51,636 bases of DNA, taken from Myxococcales bacterium (GTDB lineage Bacteria; Myxococcota_A; UBA9042). Below the pieces are notes generated by a model that saw nothing but the letters and a program-made list of their open reading frames with translations, searched no databases and was not told where the DNA came from. Shown here one piece after another: positions 8,744-17,663 of this stretch (position 1 is the first letter of the stretch; every line of letters starts with the position of its first letter). Both the position numbers and the translations under genes were made by a program. Where the stretch lies: NCBI GenBank assembly GCA_009692425.1, contig SHZF01000027.1, forward strand, positions 1 through 51,636, in the 5' to 3' direction.

Positions 8744-9969
8744 CATGTGCTTCCCACTGCATCGCCGCACTGGTCGCCGCTGCGATTCTCGCGCCGGGCC
8801 TGGTCTACGCCGAGGCGGTCGCAGAGCCGGGCGTCCCCACGCCGACTGCCGGCGCGGCAGCACACGTTGCCGTCGAACCGCCCGGCACCAAGCTCAAGTT
8901 CACCGGCTACGTGCAGGGGCGCTTCGAGTGGCACGCCGACGCCCACGACGGCCTCGATGCCGGCGGCAAGGTCCAGAGCACCACCCAGTTCCTCGTGCGG
9001 CGGGCGCGCCTCAAGGCCGACGCGACATCGACACACGGCCAGGCCATGCTGCAGATCGACGCGACGGGCAAGGGCGTCGCGCTCAAGGACGCCGAGGCGA
9101 GCCTGCTCGACACGTGGACGCCGGCCAAGGTCAAGCTCACGGTCGGCCAGTTCAAGTGGCCGTTCGGCTACGAGATGGTGCAGTCTTCGGGCGAGCGTGA
9201 GTTCCCAGACCGGACGAGGATGTGGAAGGCCGTGTTCCCCGGCGAGCGCGACCGCGGCCTGCGTGTCCAAGGGCAGTGGGGGCCGGCGAAGGCGATCTTC
9301 GCGCTGGTCAACGGCAACGGCATCGACGACGCGCTTTACCTGAACAACGACCCGAACGCGTTCAAGGACGTGGTCGGCCGGTTGGCGTTCGAGGCGAATT
9401 TTGCCGGTGCCACGCTGGCGGGCGGGCTGTCGGCGTACTCGGGTCGCTCCCTGCGCACGACGGCGGCCGTTGCGGCGAAGGTCGGCGGCAAGGATGCGGA
9501 CGGCGACGGCAAGGTAAGTGGCCTCGAGTTGGCACAGACTGCAGCGGTGCCCGCGTCGAACCGGCGCTTCGACATCCTGCGCCTCGGCGTCGATGTGCAG
9601 GCCTCGGTCGCGGTGCCCCACCTCGGGCGGCTTGCCGTCAAGGGCGAGGGGCTTTTCGTGCGCGACAGGCACGCAGCCAGGGGCGACGTGACCCCGGATG
9701 CCGCCAAGCACGTCGAATCCCGCGGCTGGTCTTTGCTCGTCATGCAGAACCTGCCGCAGTCATTCGCGCTGCTTTTGCGGGCCGATGGGTGGGACCCGGA
9801 CACGGCGAAGGACACCGACGCGACGACGACGCTGGGCGGCGGGCTGCTGTGGGCGCCGGTGCCACAGGCGAAGCTCGTCGCGGTGTATGAGCGGCCGTTG
9901 GCGCAGGCACTCGGGACGGCAGCCGGGGCGCTCGAAGCGCTGACGGTGCAGGTGCAGGGCGGGTTCTAG
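8740..9969 (+). CDS. Outer-membrane porin, phosphate-selective (OprO/P)-like, with an EF-hand-like loop
   Basis: A signal peptide (about residues 1-24, ending VYAEA) is followed by a barrel of alternating strands. Porin O/P-like features are KFTGYVQGRFEWHAD, VRRARLKADATSTHG, KLTVGQFKWPFGYEMVQSSGEREFPDR and GLRVQGQWG. The protein has 409 residues and a terminal phenylalanine (QVQGGF), as expected for BAM-assembled barrels. Residues about 249-260 read DADGDGKVSGLE, a good 12-residue EF-hand-type calcium loop, probably on an extracellular or periplasmic turn. Translational coupling to dctM suggests that it is the outer-membrane entry port for the TRAP substrate. Selectivity for phosphate is not implied. 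Confidence 0.85.
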   Translation: MTCASHCIAALVAAAILAPGLVYAEAVAEPGVPTPTAGAAAHVAVEPPGTKLKFTGYVQGRFEWHADAHDGLDAGGKVQSTTQFLVRRARLKADATSTHGQAMLQIDATGKGVALKDAEASLLDTWTPAKVKLTVGQFKWPFGYEMVQSSGEREFPDRTRMWKAVFPGERDRGLRVQGQWGPAKAIFALVNGNGIDDALYLNNDPNAFKDVVGRLAFEANFAGATLAGGLSAYSGRSLRTTAAVAAKVGGKDADGDGKVSGLELAQTAAVPASNRRFDILRLGVDVQASVAVPHLGRLAVKGEGLFVRDRHAARGDVTPDAAKHVESRGWSLLVMQNLPQSFALLLRADGWDPDTAKDTDATTTLGGGLLWAPVPQAKLVAVYERPLAQALGTAAGALEALTVQVQGGF

Positions 9970-10075
9970 CCGTCTCGCACCCACCCTGCATGTGCTCAGC
10001 CGCGACGCGGGCCCGCAGAGGTGCCTCTTGCCACGTCGACCTGCGCGTGCACTGAATCGGCGGCACGGAGCTCGC

Positions 10076-11227
10076 ATGCCCACCACGACCCTCATCCTCG
10101 GCGGCGGCGTCGGCGGCGTTGTCGCCGCCCACACCCTGCGCGGCAAGCTGCCGGCCGCGCACCGCATCGTCCTCTTCGACCGCGCGCGGGACCACCTGTT
10201 CGCGCCGTCCCTGCTGTGGCTGCTCGTCGGCGACCGCACGCCCGAGCAGATCGTGCGGCCGCTCGACCGGTTGCAACGCAAGGGCATCGAGGTCGTGCAC
10301 GCGGACATCGACGCCATCGACCCCGCCGCGCGCACGGTAACGGCAGCCGGCCAGACGTGGCACGGGGACCACCTCATCGTCGCGCTCGGCGCCCAGCTCG
10401 ACGCTTCCGGATGCCCGGGTCTCGCCGAGGCGGGCCACACCTTCTACACGCTCGACGGTGCCCGGCAGGCGCGCGATGCCGTGCGTGCGTTCCGCGGAGG
10501 CAGGGTCGTGGTGCTGACCGCGGCGCCGGCCTACAAGTGTCCAGTCGCGCCCTACGAAGCCGCGATGTTGGTCGAGGCCCACCTGCGCGCCCGCAAGCTC
10601 GCCGCGCCGTGGCAGGTGGACGTCTACGCCGCCGAGGCCGCGCCGATGGGCGTCGCCGGTCCCGCGGCCGGGGCGGCGGTGTGCGAGATGCTGGCGGGCA
10701 AGGGCATCGGCTATTTCCCCCAGCATCAGGTCACTGCAGTCGAGAGCACCGCACGCAGCATCCGGTTTGAGAACGGGGCCGTGGCTGACTTCGACCTGCT
10801 GCTGTATGTGCCACCCCACCGGGCGCCCGCTGTGGTCCGCGCGGCCGGCATGTGTGCGGACTCCGGCTGGATCGCCGTCGACCGCCTCACACTCGCGACG
10901 CGCTGGCCCGGCGTGTGGGCGCTCGGCGACGTGACCAGCATCCCGCTCGCGCTCGGCAAGCCGCTGCCCAAGGCGGGCGTGTTCGCGCATGGGCAGGCCG
11001 ACGCGGTGGCGACCAACCTGGCGCGCGCCGTGTTGGGCAAGGGCAAGGCCGCCGTGTTTGACGGCACGGGCGAGTGCTTCATCGAGACCGGCGACGGACG
11101 CGCGGCCCTGGGGCGCGGCAAGTTTTTCGCGGAGCCCCTGCCCGAGATGACCCTGCACGAGCCGAGCCACGCGCTCCATCTGGCCAAGGTGGTGTTCGAG
11201 AAGGGATGGCTGCGGCGGTGGTTTTGA
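10076..11227 (+). CDS. FAD/NAD-dependent oxidoreductase, sulfide:quinone oxidoreductase-like
   Basis: This 383-residue flavoprotein has an N-terminal dinucleotide fold (TLILGGGVGGVVAAHTL). It has the second family block AYKCPVAPYEAAMLVEAHL, whose cysteine corresponds to a conserved redox cysteine of sulfide:quinone oxidoreductases. The FAD-binding block is VWALGDVTSIPLALGKPLPKAGVFAHGQ, and the C-terminus ends FEKGWLRRWF, as in SQR-type amphipathic membrane anchors. Other cysteines are present (SGCPGL, AAGMCADSG, GECFIETG), but I cannot confirm the full catalytic set. The ATG at 10076 has GGAG upstream. A role in oxidising sulfide or a related thiol into the quinone pool is plausible; other NDH-2-like activities remain possible. 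Confidence 0.8.
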   Translation: MPTTTLILGGGVGGVVAAHTLRGKLPAAHRIVLFDRARDHLFAPSLLWLLVGDRTPEQIVRPLDRLQRKGIEVVHADIDAIDPAARTVTAAGQTWHGDHLIVALGAQLDASGCPGLAEAGHTFYTLDGARQARDAVRAFRGGRVVVLTAAPAYKCPVAPYEAAMLVEAHLRARKLAAPWQVDVYAAEAAPMGVAGPAAGAAVCEMLAGKGIGYFPQHQVTAVESTARSIRFENGAVADFDLLLYVPPHRAPAVVRAAGMCADSGWIAVDRLTLATRWPGVWALGDVTSIPLALGKPLPKAGVFAHGQADAVATNLARAVLGKGKAAVFDGTGECFIETGDGRAALGRGKFFAEPLPEMTLHEPSHALHLAKVVFEKGWLRRWF

Positions 11228-11319
11228 GTGCCGGCGGACATGCCCGGCTTGCCTGGACAGCGGCAACGCGTACTTCCGGGCTGGTATCAAGTCCCGTCAA
11301 TCGGAAGATTCACAAGCTC

Positions 11320-12048
11320 TCACCCCCGCAAGAACGCCCCGCGCTCTGCCCCGAACAACTCCTGGGCGCGCGCAAAATCGTCGGGTCGGCCGATATCGAG
11401 CCAGCGCCCATGCCCCCAGTCGAACGTCCCGATCGGGTCGCCCTTGGCCAGCATCGTGTGCATCAACTGGTCGAAGCCGAACGCCTCGCCTTGCGGAATG
11501 TGGTCGAGCACCCGCTTGTGCATCGCGTAGACGCCCATCGAGACCAGGAAGTCGTACTCCGGCTTCTCGCGAAAGCCCGTGACCACGCCGTCGGGTCCGC
11601 GCTCCAGCACCCCGAGGTCGACCTTGACGTGGCGCGGGTACGTGGCGACGGTCAGCGTGCGCCCACTGTTGGCGTGGGCCTGCGCCAAGGCGCTGAAGTC
11701 GAGGTCGGTCAGCACGTCGCCGTTCAGCAGCAGGAAGACGTCGGGCAGGCGGTCCGCGAGCAACCACAACGGCCCGACCGTGCCGAGCGGGCGTTCCTCG
11801 CGGCAATACTGCAGGTCGAGGCCGAAGCGGCTGCCGTCGCCGAGCACGGCTTCGATGAGGTGCGCCAGATAGCCCGTTGAAACGAGCACGCGGTCGATGC
11901 CGTGGCTGGCGAGTTGGGTCAGCAGGATTTCGGCAATGCTCTCGCGCCCGATCGGCACCAGCGGCTTGGGGATGACCGCCGTCAACGGCCCCAGACGCGA
12001 ACCGAGGCCACCGGCGAGCAGCACGGCCGTGCGCAGGGCCGCCGTCAC
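11320..12048 (-). CDS. Sugar-phosphate nucleotidyltransferase
   Basis: This 242-residue NTP-transferase activates a sugar phosphate to an NDP-sugar. It carries the signature AVLLAGGLGSRLGPLTAVIPKPLVPIG (residues 8-34), with the GxGxR loop and the PKP lysine. LLLNGDVLTDLDF holds the metal aspartate, followed by GFREKPEYDFLVSMGVYAM and WLDIGRPDDFARA. The length resembles the short RmlA/MurU/GlmU-N type without a hexapeptide-repeat domain. The gene overlaps the upstream aminotransferase gene by four bases, so it probably supplies that pathway with the sugar nucleotide. Which base and sugar are used cannot be told from sequence. Confidence 0.9.
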   Translation of the reverse strand: MTAALRTAVLLAGGLGSRLGPLTAVIPKPLVPIGRESIAEILLTQLASHGIDRVLVSTGYLAHLIEAVLGDGSRFGLDLQYCREERPLGTVGPLWLLADRLPDVFLLLNGDVLTDLDFSALAQAHANSGRTLTVATYPRHVKVDLGVLERGPDGVVTGFREKPEYDFLVSMGVYAMHKRVLDHIPQGEAFGFDQLMHTMLAKGDPIGTFDWGHGRWLDIGRPDDFARAQELFGAERGAFLRG

Positions 12049-13268
12049 GCCGCACCTCCGGCAGTCGCCGGTGCGACCACAACAGGGAGCGGTCGTTGGG
12101 CGCGGACGGCATCGCGCAGGGCGTCGACCACGTCATCGACCTCGTCGTCGCGCAACGTCGGATAGAGCGGCAGCGTCAGCAGACGCGGGGCGAGCGCGTC
12201 CGTGTGCGGCAGGCGCTCGGCAACCACGCGCTCGCTGCGGCGGTGCCAACTGAACGTGTGGATCGGCGGGTAGTGGATGGACGTCTGGATGCCGGCCGCC
12301 TTCATCGAATCCTGCACGGGCGTCCTCTCGACGCCAGTGGGCAGGACGACCGGCAGGATGTGCCACGCGGTACGCCCCTGCGGCAGACGGTTTGCGAACG
12401 GCACGCCGACTTCGGGCAAAAGCGCAGCCAATCGGTCATGGTAGCGCGCCACGACTTCGGCACGCCGCCGGTTGCCCTCGGGCAGGCGCCGCAGTTGGCT
12501 CAGGCCGAGGGCCGCGCGCATCTCGTCGAGCCGGTAGTTCCAGCCGAGTTCGACGACATCGTAGCTGTAGGCATGGCCCTTGTGGCGGTCCAGCGTGACC
12601 GTCGTCATGCCGTGCGACCGCAGCAGCCGGATGCGCTGGGCGAGGTCTGCGCGCCGCGTCACCAGCATGCCTCCCTCGCCGGTGGCAAGGTTCTTGTTGG
12701 AGAAAAACGAGTACGCGCCCACCTCGCCGCAGGAGCCCAGCGCCCGCACGGTGCCGGCGCCGTCGAGAATGGCGTCGGCGAGCGGACTGTGCGCCGCATC
12801 TTCGACCACGGCGATGCCGCGCTGGGCGCACGCCGGCAGCAGGCGGGCCAGATCGCACGGTTGGCCGGCGTAGTGCACCGGCACGACGGCGCGAGTGCGT
12901 GGGGTCACTTTGGCGAGCACGTCGTCGACGTCGAGCGTGAGGTCGTCAGGCCCGACCACGTCGGCGAGCACGACGGTCGCTCCGGTGTACAGCGCCGCGT
13001 TGGCCGACGCGACGAAGGTAAGGCTCGGCACGATGACCTCGTCGCCCGGCCCAATGTCGAGGGCGGCCAGCGCGAGGTGCAGGCCGACCGTACAATTGGC
13101 GACAGCAAACGCGTACGGCGGGGCGACCGGGTCCAAGGCTTCGGCAAAGGCGGCTTCGAATTCGGCAGTCTTCGGTCCCATCGTGAGCCAATTCGACTGC
13201 AGCACCTCGATCACGGCGGCGTGGTCATCGGGGTGCAGGCGCAGGTCAGACAGCGTGATTTTCCACAT
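12045..13268 (-). CDS. DegT/DnrJ/EryC1/StrS-type sugar aminotransferase
   Basis: This 407-residue PLP-dependent enzyme probably aminates a keto-sugar nucleotide for an amino sugar. Family blocks in order are SNWLTMGPKTAEFEAAFAE, AVANCTVGLHLALAALDIGPGDEVIVPSLTFVASANA, VPVHYAGQPCDL, and VVEDAAHSP with the PLP aspartate. SFFSNKNLATGEGGMLVT carries the Schiff-base lysine, and ELGWNYRLDEMRAALGLSQL follows. The ATG at 13268, preceded by GAGG, is chosen over an upstream in-frame start because the protein then begins MWKITLSD, which is typical of the family. It is coupled to the nucleotidyltransferase by a 4-nt overlap. Confidence 0.93.
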   Translation of the reverse strand: MWKITLSDLRLHPDDHAAVIEVLQSNWLTMGPKTAEFEAAFAEALDPVAPPYAFAVANCTVGLHLALAALDIGPGDEVIVPSLTFVASANAALYTGATVVLADVVGPDDLTLDVDDVLAKVTPRTRAVVPVHYAGQPCDLARLLPACAQRGIAVVEDAAHSPLADAILDGAGTVRALGSCGEVGAYSFFSNKNLATGEGGMLVTRRADLAQRIRLLRSHGMTTVTLDRHKGHAYSYDVVELGWNYRLDEMRAALGLSQLRRLPEGNRRRAEVVARYHDRLAALLPEVGVPFANRLPQGRTAWHILPVVLPTGVERTPVQDSMKAAGIQTSIHYPPIHTFSWHRRSERVVAERLPHTDALAPRLLTLPLYPTLRDDEVDDVVDALRDAVRAQRPLPVVVAPATAGGAA

Positions 13269-13406
13269 CGGAACCTCGCAGGCAAAGAGGCGGCAGGATG
13301 CGCGGGACGGCAAGCGCCTTCAAGGGGAAAGGCTGGCCGGGGATCCGGGGTCGGCGCAACTGCGGCCGTGGGGCGACAACCATGTCCACATCCACCGGCG
13401 CAACGC

Positions 13407-14717
13407 TCACGAGTCGGGCACCATGCGCCCGGCCACCACGGACGCGAGCACCGTGGCAAGCCTGCCGGCGGCATCGCAGGCAGACAGCCCGACCAGCCGG
13501 CGCTCGATCTGGCGCTGGCGCCCGGCCTGAAACTCGCCCAGCACGAACGTCGCCAAGGTGTCGATGTCGCTCACGCCGGCCTGGACGCCGCCCCCGCACC
13601 GTTCGAGCAGTTCAGCGGACTCCGGGTTGTCGGAAACGCTCAGGATGGGCCGCGGGCTGCCGAGGTAGTCGTACAGTTTGGACGCGATCCGTTGGCGCGC
13701 GCCCGGCTCGGCGACGTACACGAGCACGTCGGCGGCCTCCATCAGCGGGCCCGTTGCGGGATACGGCACGGCCGGCACGCGCACGATCGCGTCAGCCACC
13801 CCGAGATCCGTGGCCCGTTGCAGCGCACGCGTGCCAAACGGCCCTGTCGTCGCGATCTGGACTGCGCCCCGCGGCACTCCGCGCGCGACGAGTTGACCGA
13901 GCAGTTCGACGAGCGGGTCCGCCACCCGGAACCGCGAGAAGTTGCCCAGGTGCAGCAGGGTGAAGCGATCGAATCCGCCGTGGTGGCCGTGGCCCGTCAA
14001 CTCGCGGTCGAAGGCGTTGCGCAGCAGGCTGAACCGCGCCGCTGGCACGTCTGGGTAGAAAGCCCGGTAGTCGGCGAGGCTCGTCTCCGTGTTGACCAGC
14101 ACATGGGCGGCCGGCTCGATGCAGGCGCGCTCGAGCGCGTCCTCCAGCCAGCGGATCGGCCCCAGCCGGCGCGGCCGCCGCAAGTCGCACGGCGCCCAGA
14201 TGTCGCGAAAGTCCTGCACCAGCGGCAGGCCGGCGGCGTGCGCGACCCGGGCACCCACGAGGCTCGCCGCAAATGGGTCGGCGTTGACGACGACCGCCTC
14301 GCACTCGGGGTATTGGTCCAGCGCATCCCAGGCCGCCCGTTCCGCGTGCGCCATGTCGGGGCTGTGCTCGCCGAGCGGCACGAGTTCGGCTTGCTCCAGC
14401 AGCCACGCTGGCAGCAGGCGCTCGTGCCATGGCACCCGGCGGGGCGGCGGGGCCAGGGCGATGGGATCCTGGCGACTCCGCAGGGCCCGCCACGTGGGTG
14501 CCGCGCGCTTGCTGTAGGTCCGCAGCACCGGCGTAGCGGGCGGGACGTGGGCGCACATGCCGAGGTCGACCGCGTCGCTCGGCCACAGATCGCAGACCAC
14601 GACGGGTTGCCAACCGTGCGTGGGCAGGTGGCGCGCGAACTTCAGCGGTCGCAACGCGCCGACCTGCGTGTGCGGGGCGAAGTACGGCGTGAGATAGAGG
14701 AACCGGCGCAGCCCCAC
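13407..14717 (-). CDS. Glycosyltransferase, GT-B fold (GT4-like)
   Basis: This 436-residue protein starts at a GTG (14717), 7 nt after the preceding glycosyltransferase stop. Its start FLYLTPYFAPHTQVGALRPLKFARHLPTHGW is the usual N-terminus of GT4-like enzymes. Later blocks are LPLVQDFRDIW, LLHLGNFSRFR and, in the nucleotide-binding half, GARQRIASKLYDYLGSPRPILSVSDNPESAELLE. The classic E-x7-E motif is not obvious, so the donor sugar cannot be guessed. No signal peptide or membrane span is visible. It probably transfers one sugar of the polysaccharide or glycolipid made by this cluster, from the cytoplasmic side. Confidence 0.82.
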   Translation of the reverse strand: MGLRRFLYLTPYFAPHTQVGALRPLKFARHLPTHGWQPVVVCDLWPSDAVDLGMCAHVPPATPVLRTYSKRAAPTWRALRSRQDPIALAPPPRRVPWHERLLPAWLLEQAELVPLGEHSPDMAHAERAAWDALDQYPECEAVVVNADPFAASLVGARVAHAAGLPLVQDFRDIWAPCDLRRPRRLGPIRWLEDALERACIEPAAHVLVNTETSLADYRAFYPDVPAARFSLLRNAFDRELTGHGHHGGFDRFTLLHLGNFSRFRVADPLVELLGQLVARGVPRGAVQIATTGPFGTRALQRATDLGVADAIVRVPAVPYPATGPLMEAADVLVYVAEPGARQRIASKLYDYLGSPRPILSVSDNPESAELLERCGGGVQAGVSDIDTLATFVLGEFQAGRQRQIERRLVGLSACDAAGRLATVLASVVAGRMVPDS

Positions 14718-14724
14718 GAGCGCC

Positions 14725-16179
14725 CTACGCCTCGGCCGTGGGTTGGCAGTCGCCGGCTGCGGTCGCGTCCGCGTCGGCGCGTGCGACGCCACCCGACTGC
14801 GCGACGGCAGCGAGCGGCTCGGGTGCCGCGTCGATGCGCACGCCCTTCGGCGGAGAATAGCCCTTGGCGCCACGAAACTTGGCGAGTGAGCACATCGCCA
14901 CGTGCTTCCACGTCCACGGCACGAGGTGCTCCCAGGCCAGGTTCCACTTCGCGCGCGGTGAAGGGTGATCGGCCAGCTTGCGCGGGTGCTCCGCGTAGTG
15001 GTCGAGCGCCACCTGGTAGGCGCGTTCGTAGGCCGCGTACACGACGTCGGGCGCCACCCGGCCGCGCGCTCGTTGCGCCGCACGCTCGCCGAACGTCCGC
15101 CGCATCACCGGGTCCGTCAGCAACTGCACGACGCCGTGGCCGAGGTTGTGGACCCGCTTCTTGTCGTCGGGCACCAAGAGGCCGTCCCAATCGTGCTTGA
15201 CCTGAAAGCTGACGCCCATCCCGTCATCGACCGCAACCACGGGCACGCCGCACCACAGTGCTTCCGAGATGACCTGCCCGTACGTCTCGGACAGGGACGC
15301 GTACATGAACACGTCGGCGTGCCCATAGAAGTCGCGCGTGTCGCGGTGGGGCTTCTCGCCGGGAAACTCCGTGCGGTGCCCCACGCCCAGGGACTGCGCG
15401 AGTTGCTTGAATTCCTCGTGCTCGAGGCCGTCGCCGACCAGCGTGAGCGAGGCGGTCGGTACGGCGGGCAGCACGTGGTGGGCAAAGGCCCGGATGACCT
15501 TGTCGATGTCCTTCTCGCGCGCGTGGCGGCACACGACAATGATGCGCCCTCCTTTGGAAAAATCCGCCCGGAACGGGTCGGGCCCCAGCGGCTGGTCGAA
15601 GATGCGGACGTCGATGGGGCGCGGAATCACGTGGAGCGGGACTTCGAGGCCCTTGTTCTTCCAGTAGTTCTCCAGCCCCTGGCACTGCACGATGAGGCCG
15701 TCGCCCGAGTTGTAGACGCGCGCAAACGAGCGCTCGACCGTCCACGCAAGCCACGACCAGAACTCACGCGCCGCCTTGATTTTATAGATCTTGTTCGGCA
15801 GGAGGTGCTGGGCGAAGGCGGGCAGGTAGATCGTGTTCGTGTTCACGCACGGGATGCCGTGGAGCTCGCGCATCATCGGCGCCCAGTGCATGAGCAGCGA
15901 GTTGGCGTGGCTGTGCACGACGTCGATCGGAGGTCGCTGCCGGAACACCTGGGGCGGCCACGGCAAGGGAATCCGCACGCCGGGGTGCGCGTCGAAGTCC
16001 ATCGCGTCGAGCAGGATCGAGCCGGGCAGTGCATGGGGTTCGTCGGGTCCCGGCCGCGGACCGACCAGCGTGACGGCGTGGCCGCGCGCCTCGAGGTAGC
16101 GCTTGAGCGCCTGCGTAGCGAGCGAGGGGCCGTTGGCGAACGTGACGACCGGGTAGTCGGTGAGGATGCCGATGCGCAT
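14725..16179 (-). CDS. Glycosyltransferase family 4
   Basis: This 484-residue retaining glycosyltransferase resembles the diacylglycerol or phosphatidylinositol glycosyltransferase branch of GT4. The N-terminal half begins MRIGILTDYPVVTFANGPS, then VDVVHSHANSLLMHWAPMMRELHGIPCVNTNT with the acceptor histidine. The C-terminal half has GRIIVVCRHAREKDIDKVIRAF, LVGDGLEHEEF and SLSETYGQVISEALWCGVPVVAVDDGMG, which contains the E-x7-E pair. About 100 C-terminal residues after the GT domain are basic and tryptophan-rich (AKWNLAWEHLVPWTWKHVAM), which may help membrane association. The start at 16179 lies 11 nt after the DUF2334 stop; 7 nt separate it from the next transferase. Confidence 0.9.
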   Translation of the reverse strand: MRIGILTDYPVVTFANGPSLATQALKRYLEARGHAVTLVGPRPGPDEPHALPGSILLDAMDFDAHPGVRIPLPWPPQVFRQRPPIDVVHSHANSLLMHWAPMMRELHGIPCVNTNTIYLPAFAQHLLPNKIYKIKAAREFWSWLAWTVERSFARVYNSGDGLIVQCQGLENYWKNKGLEVPLHVIPRPIDVRIFDQPLGPDPFRADFSKGGRIIVVCRHAREKDIDKVIRAFAHHVLPAVPTASLTLVGDGLEHEEFKQLAQSLGVGHRTEFPGEKPHRDTRDFYGHADVFMYASLSETYGQVISEALWCGVPVVAVDDGMGVSFQVKHDWDGLLVPDDKKRVHNLGHGVVQLLTDPVMRRTFGERAAQRARGRVAPDVVYAAYERAYQVALDHYAEHPRKLADHPSPRAKWNLAWEHLVPWTWKHVAMCSLAKFRGAKGYSPPKGVRIDAAPEPLAAVAQSGGVARADADATAAGDCQPTAEA

Positions 16180-16190
16180 GGGAACCTCAG

Positions 16191-16904
16191 TCAGGCGAAC
16201 AGTTCTCGCGTGGACGCCGGGCGGTGGGTGGCGCGCCAACGCCGCACGACGCGGGCGATGGCCTCGATCAGGCTGGGCTTGCCATAGTCGAGCGGATGCA
16301 CCGCGAGGCGAACCACGCGCCGACGCGCGAGCACGGGCGCGGCCACGGCGGCATACGCGAGCGAGCCCAGGTGCCTCGGCACGGAGCGCGAGGCGAACGA
16401 CAGCGCAGGGCAAACCTCCTTGCGGCGCGCGGCGAGATCGTACACCGCGAAGTGATCCTCGCAAGTGTTCAATCCGAGGTCGAGCGCAGCGGAGCGCACC
16501 GCCGCGTTGTCGAGCCACGCCGGCGCCACGAAGCCGCTCGGGCGCACCCCAAAGGCGCGCTCCATCATGGCGAGGCCGCGCTGCAGCCGCTCGCGGGCGG
16601 CGGCCCCATCAAGGTCGAGGAACTCGCCTTCGCCCGCCGTCAGCCAGCGCCCACGCCAGCCGTGCGGCGCGTCGGCAAGGTGGGTGTAGCCGTGCAGTTG
16701 CAGTTCGTCGCGCGGACCCAGTTCAGCCTGCAGCCGCCGGCAGAACGCGGGCTCGGCATCGAGCGGCGCGTGCCCATGGAAGTCGGGCACGACCAGCAGC
16801 GTCAGGGCATCTACACCGAGCCGGCGCAGGTGGCCGAGCGCCTCGAACACGAGCGGAGCGTGGGCGGGCGTGACGTCGTGCAGGCTGATGAGGGCGGTCG
16901 GCAT
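16191..16904 (-). CDS. DUF2334 / polysaccharide-deacetylase-like protein
   Basis: This 237-residue protein has the divergent NodB-homology pattern of DUF2334. The start motif ISLHDVTPAHAPLVFEAL supplies the first aspartate. LLVVPDFHGHAPL follows, then DELQLHGYTHLADAPHGW, whose two histidines fit the deacetylase metal site, and RPSGFVAPAWLDN later on. It probably hydrolyses an N- or O-acyl group on a glycan, in line with the two glycosyltransferase genes that follow 11 nt downstream. No signal peptide is apparent with the ATG at 16904; the in-frame extension upstream is arginine-rich and judged noncoding. Confidence 0.85.
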   Translation of the reverse strand: MPTALISLHDVTPAHAPLVFEALGHLRRLGVDALTLLVVPDFHGHAPLDAEPAFCRRLQAELGPRDELQLHGYTHLADAPHGWRGRWLTAGEGEFLDLDGAAARERLQRGLAMMERAFGVRPSGFVAPAWLDNAAVRSAALDLGLNTCEDHFAVYDLAARRKEVCPALSFASRSVPRHLGSLAYAAVAAPVLARRRVVRLAVHPLDYGKPSLIEAIARVVRRWRATHRPASTRELFA

Positions 16905-17060
16905 CGGGAACAGGCCCTGCAAATTGCGTGCCGGGTCGAGCCGCCGGCGTCGGCACGGAAGCAAGGGCGCGCGGGCCACCGAACGCGGCGTGCCGGGCGC
17001 GGGCGCGCGAGGGCTGGGGTGCGGCGCGCGGAGCAAGGATACCAGCACGCTGGAGTATGG

Positions 17061-17663
17061 CTACGCCACCTTGACGGCGACGACGGCATGTTCGCAATGT
17101 CCCGGCACCTCGACCCGCGCCACCTCGCCGGGCAAGGCCACGCTGCCGCTCGCCACGTGGGCCACCACGACACCGCCGGCGACCACCCAAGGTTTCCCGC
17201 GCGCCAGCCACGGGAGCGGCGCCCACACCGCCCGGCTCGTCGCGACGTCGAACCCGGCGTCGATGTGCGCCTCTTCAAGGGGCCGGGCCACGACCCGCAC
17301 CCGCCGGGCTCCCACGCAGTCGGCCGCCAGTTCGATGAACACGGCACGCTTGCCCCGCGGCTCGACCGCCACCACGTGGGCCGCCGGAAAGCACAGCGCG
17401 AAAAGCAGAGCCTCCAGCCCGGCGCCAGCGCCGACATCGAGCACGCGCGTGGGGTCTCGGCCAAGCGTCTGGCGGGCCACGGCGGCGGCGGTCAGCGCTT
17501 CGTGCAAGTGGGCTGCGTACGCGTCCGGGCGGGCGTCGCCGACCAGATTTGTGCGTGCATTGTGGCGCAGCAGCAGCGCGTGCAGGGCACCACAGCGCGC
17601 GTCGACGTCGGGCGGCACCTTCAGCCCGAACGCCGTTGCCAGGGCGTGGACCCGCAGCTTCAC
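17061..17663 (-). CDS. rsmG: 16S rRNA m7G methyltransferase RsmG-like
   Basis: This is a SAM-dependent methyltransferase that in other bacteria methylates N7 of G527 in 16S rRNA. The 200-residue protein shows HNARTNLVGD near the start, the SAM-binding loop VLDVGAGAGLEALLFALCFP (about residues 75-94), VVAVEPRGKRAVFI and the family motif TSRAVWAPLPWLARG. The loop sequence is less canonical than in E. coli RsmG (GAGLEAL in place of GAGFPG), so it is a divergent member. Its start overlaps the end of the upstream TPR gene by four bases. No mnmG/gidA gene, the frequent partner, is nearby. Confidence 0.8.
   Translation of the reverse strand: MKLRVHALATAFGLKVPPDVDARCGALHALLLRHNARTNLVGDARPDAYAAHLHEALTAAAVARQTLGRDPTRVLDVGAGAGLEALLFALCFPAAHVVAVEPRGKRAVFIELAADCVGARRVRVVARPLEEAHIDAGFDVATSRAVWAPLPWLARGKPWVVAGGVVVAHVASGSVALPGEVARVEVPGHCEHAVVAVKVA

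Noticed and set aside
11228-11319. Weak inverted repeats between convergent genes considered as a bidirectional terminator
   Set aside because: Stems are only about five base pairs with no T-tract on either side.
12096-15200. Very long plus-strand open frame (over 1000 codons) opposite the sugar cluster
   Set aside because: It is antisense to the aminotransferase and glycosyltransferase genes, rich in Arg/His/Gln, and has no domain. It is a typical GC-rich shadow frame.
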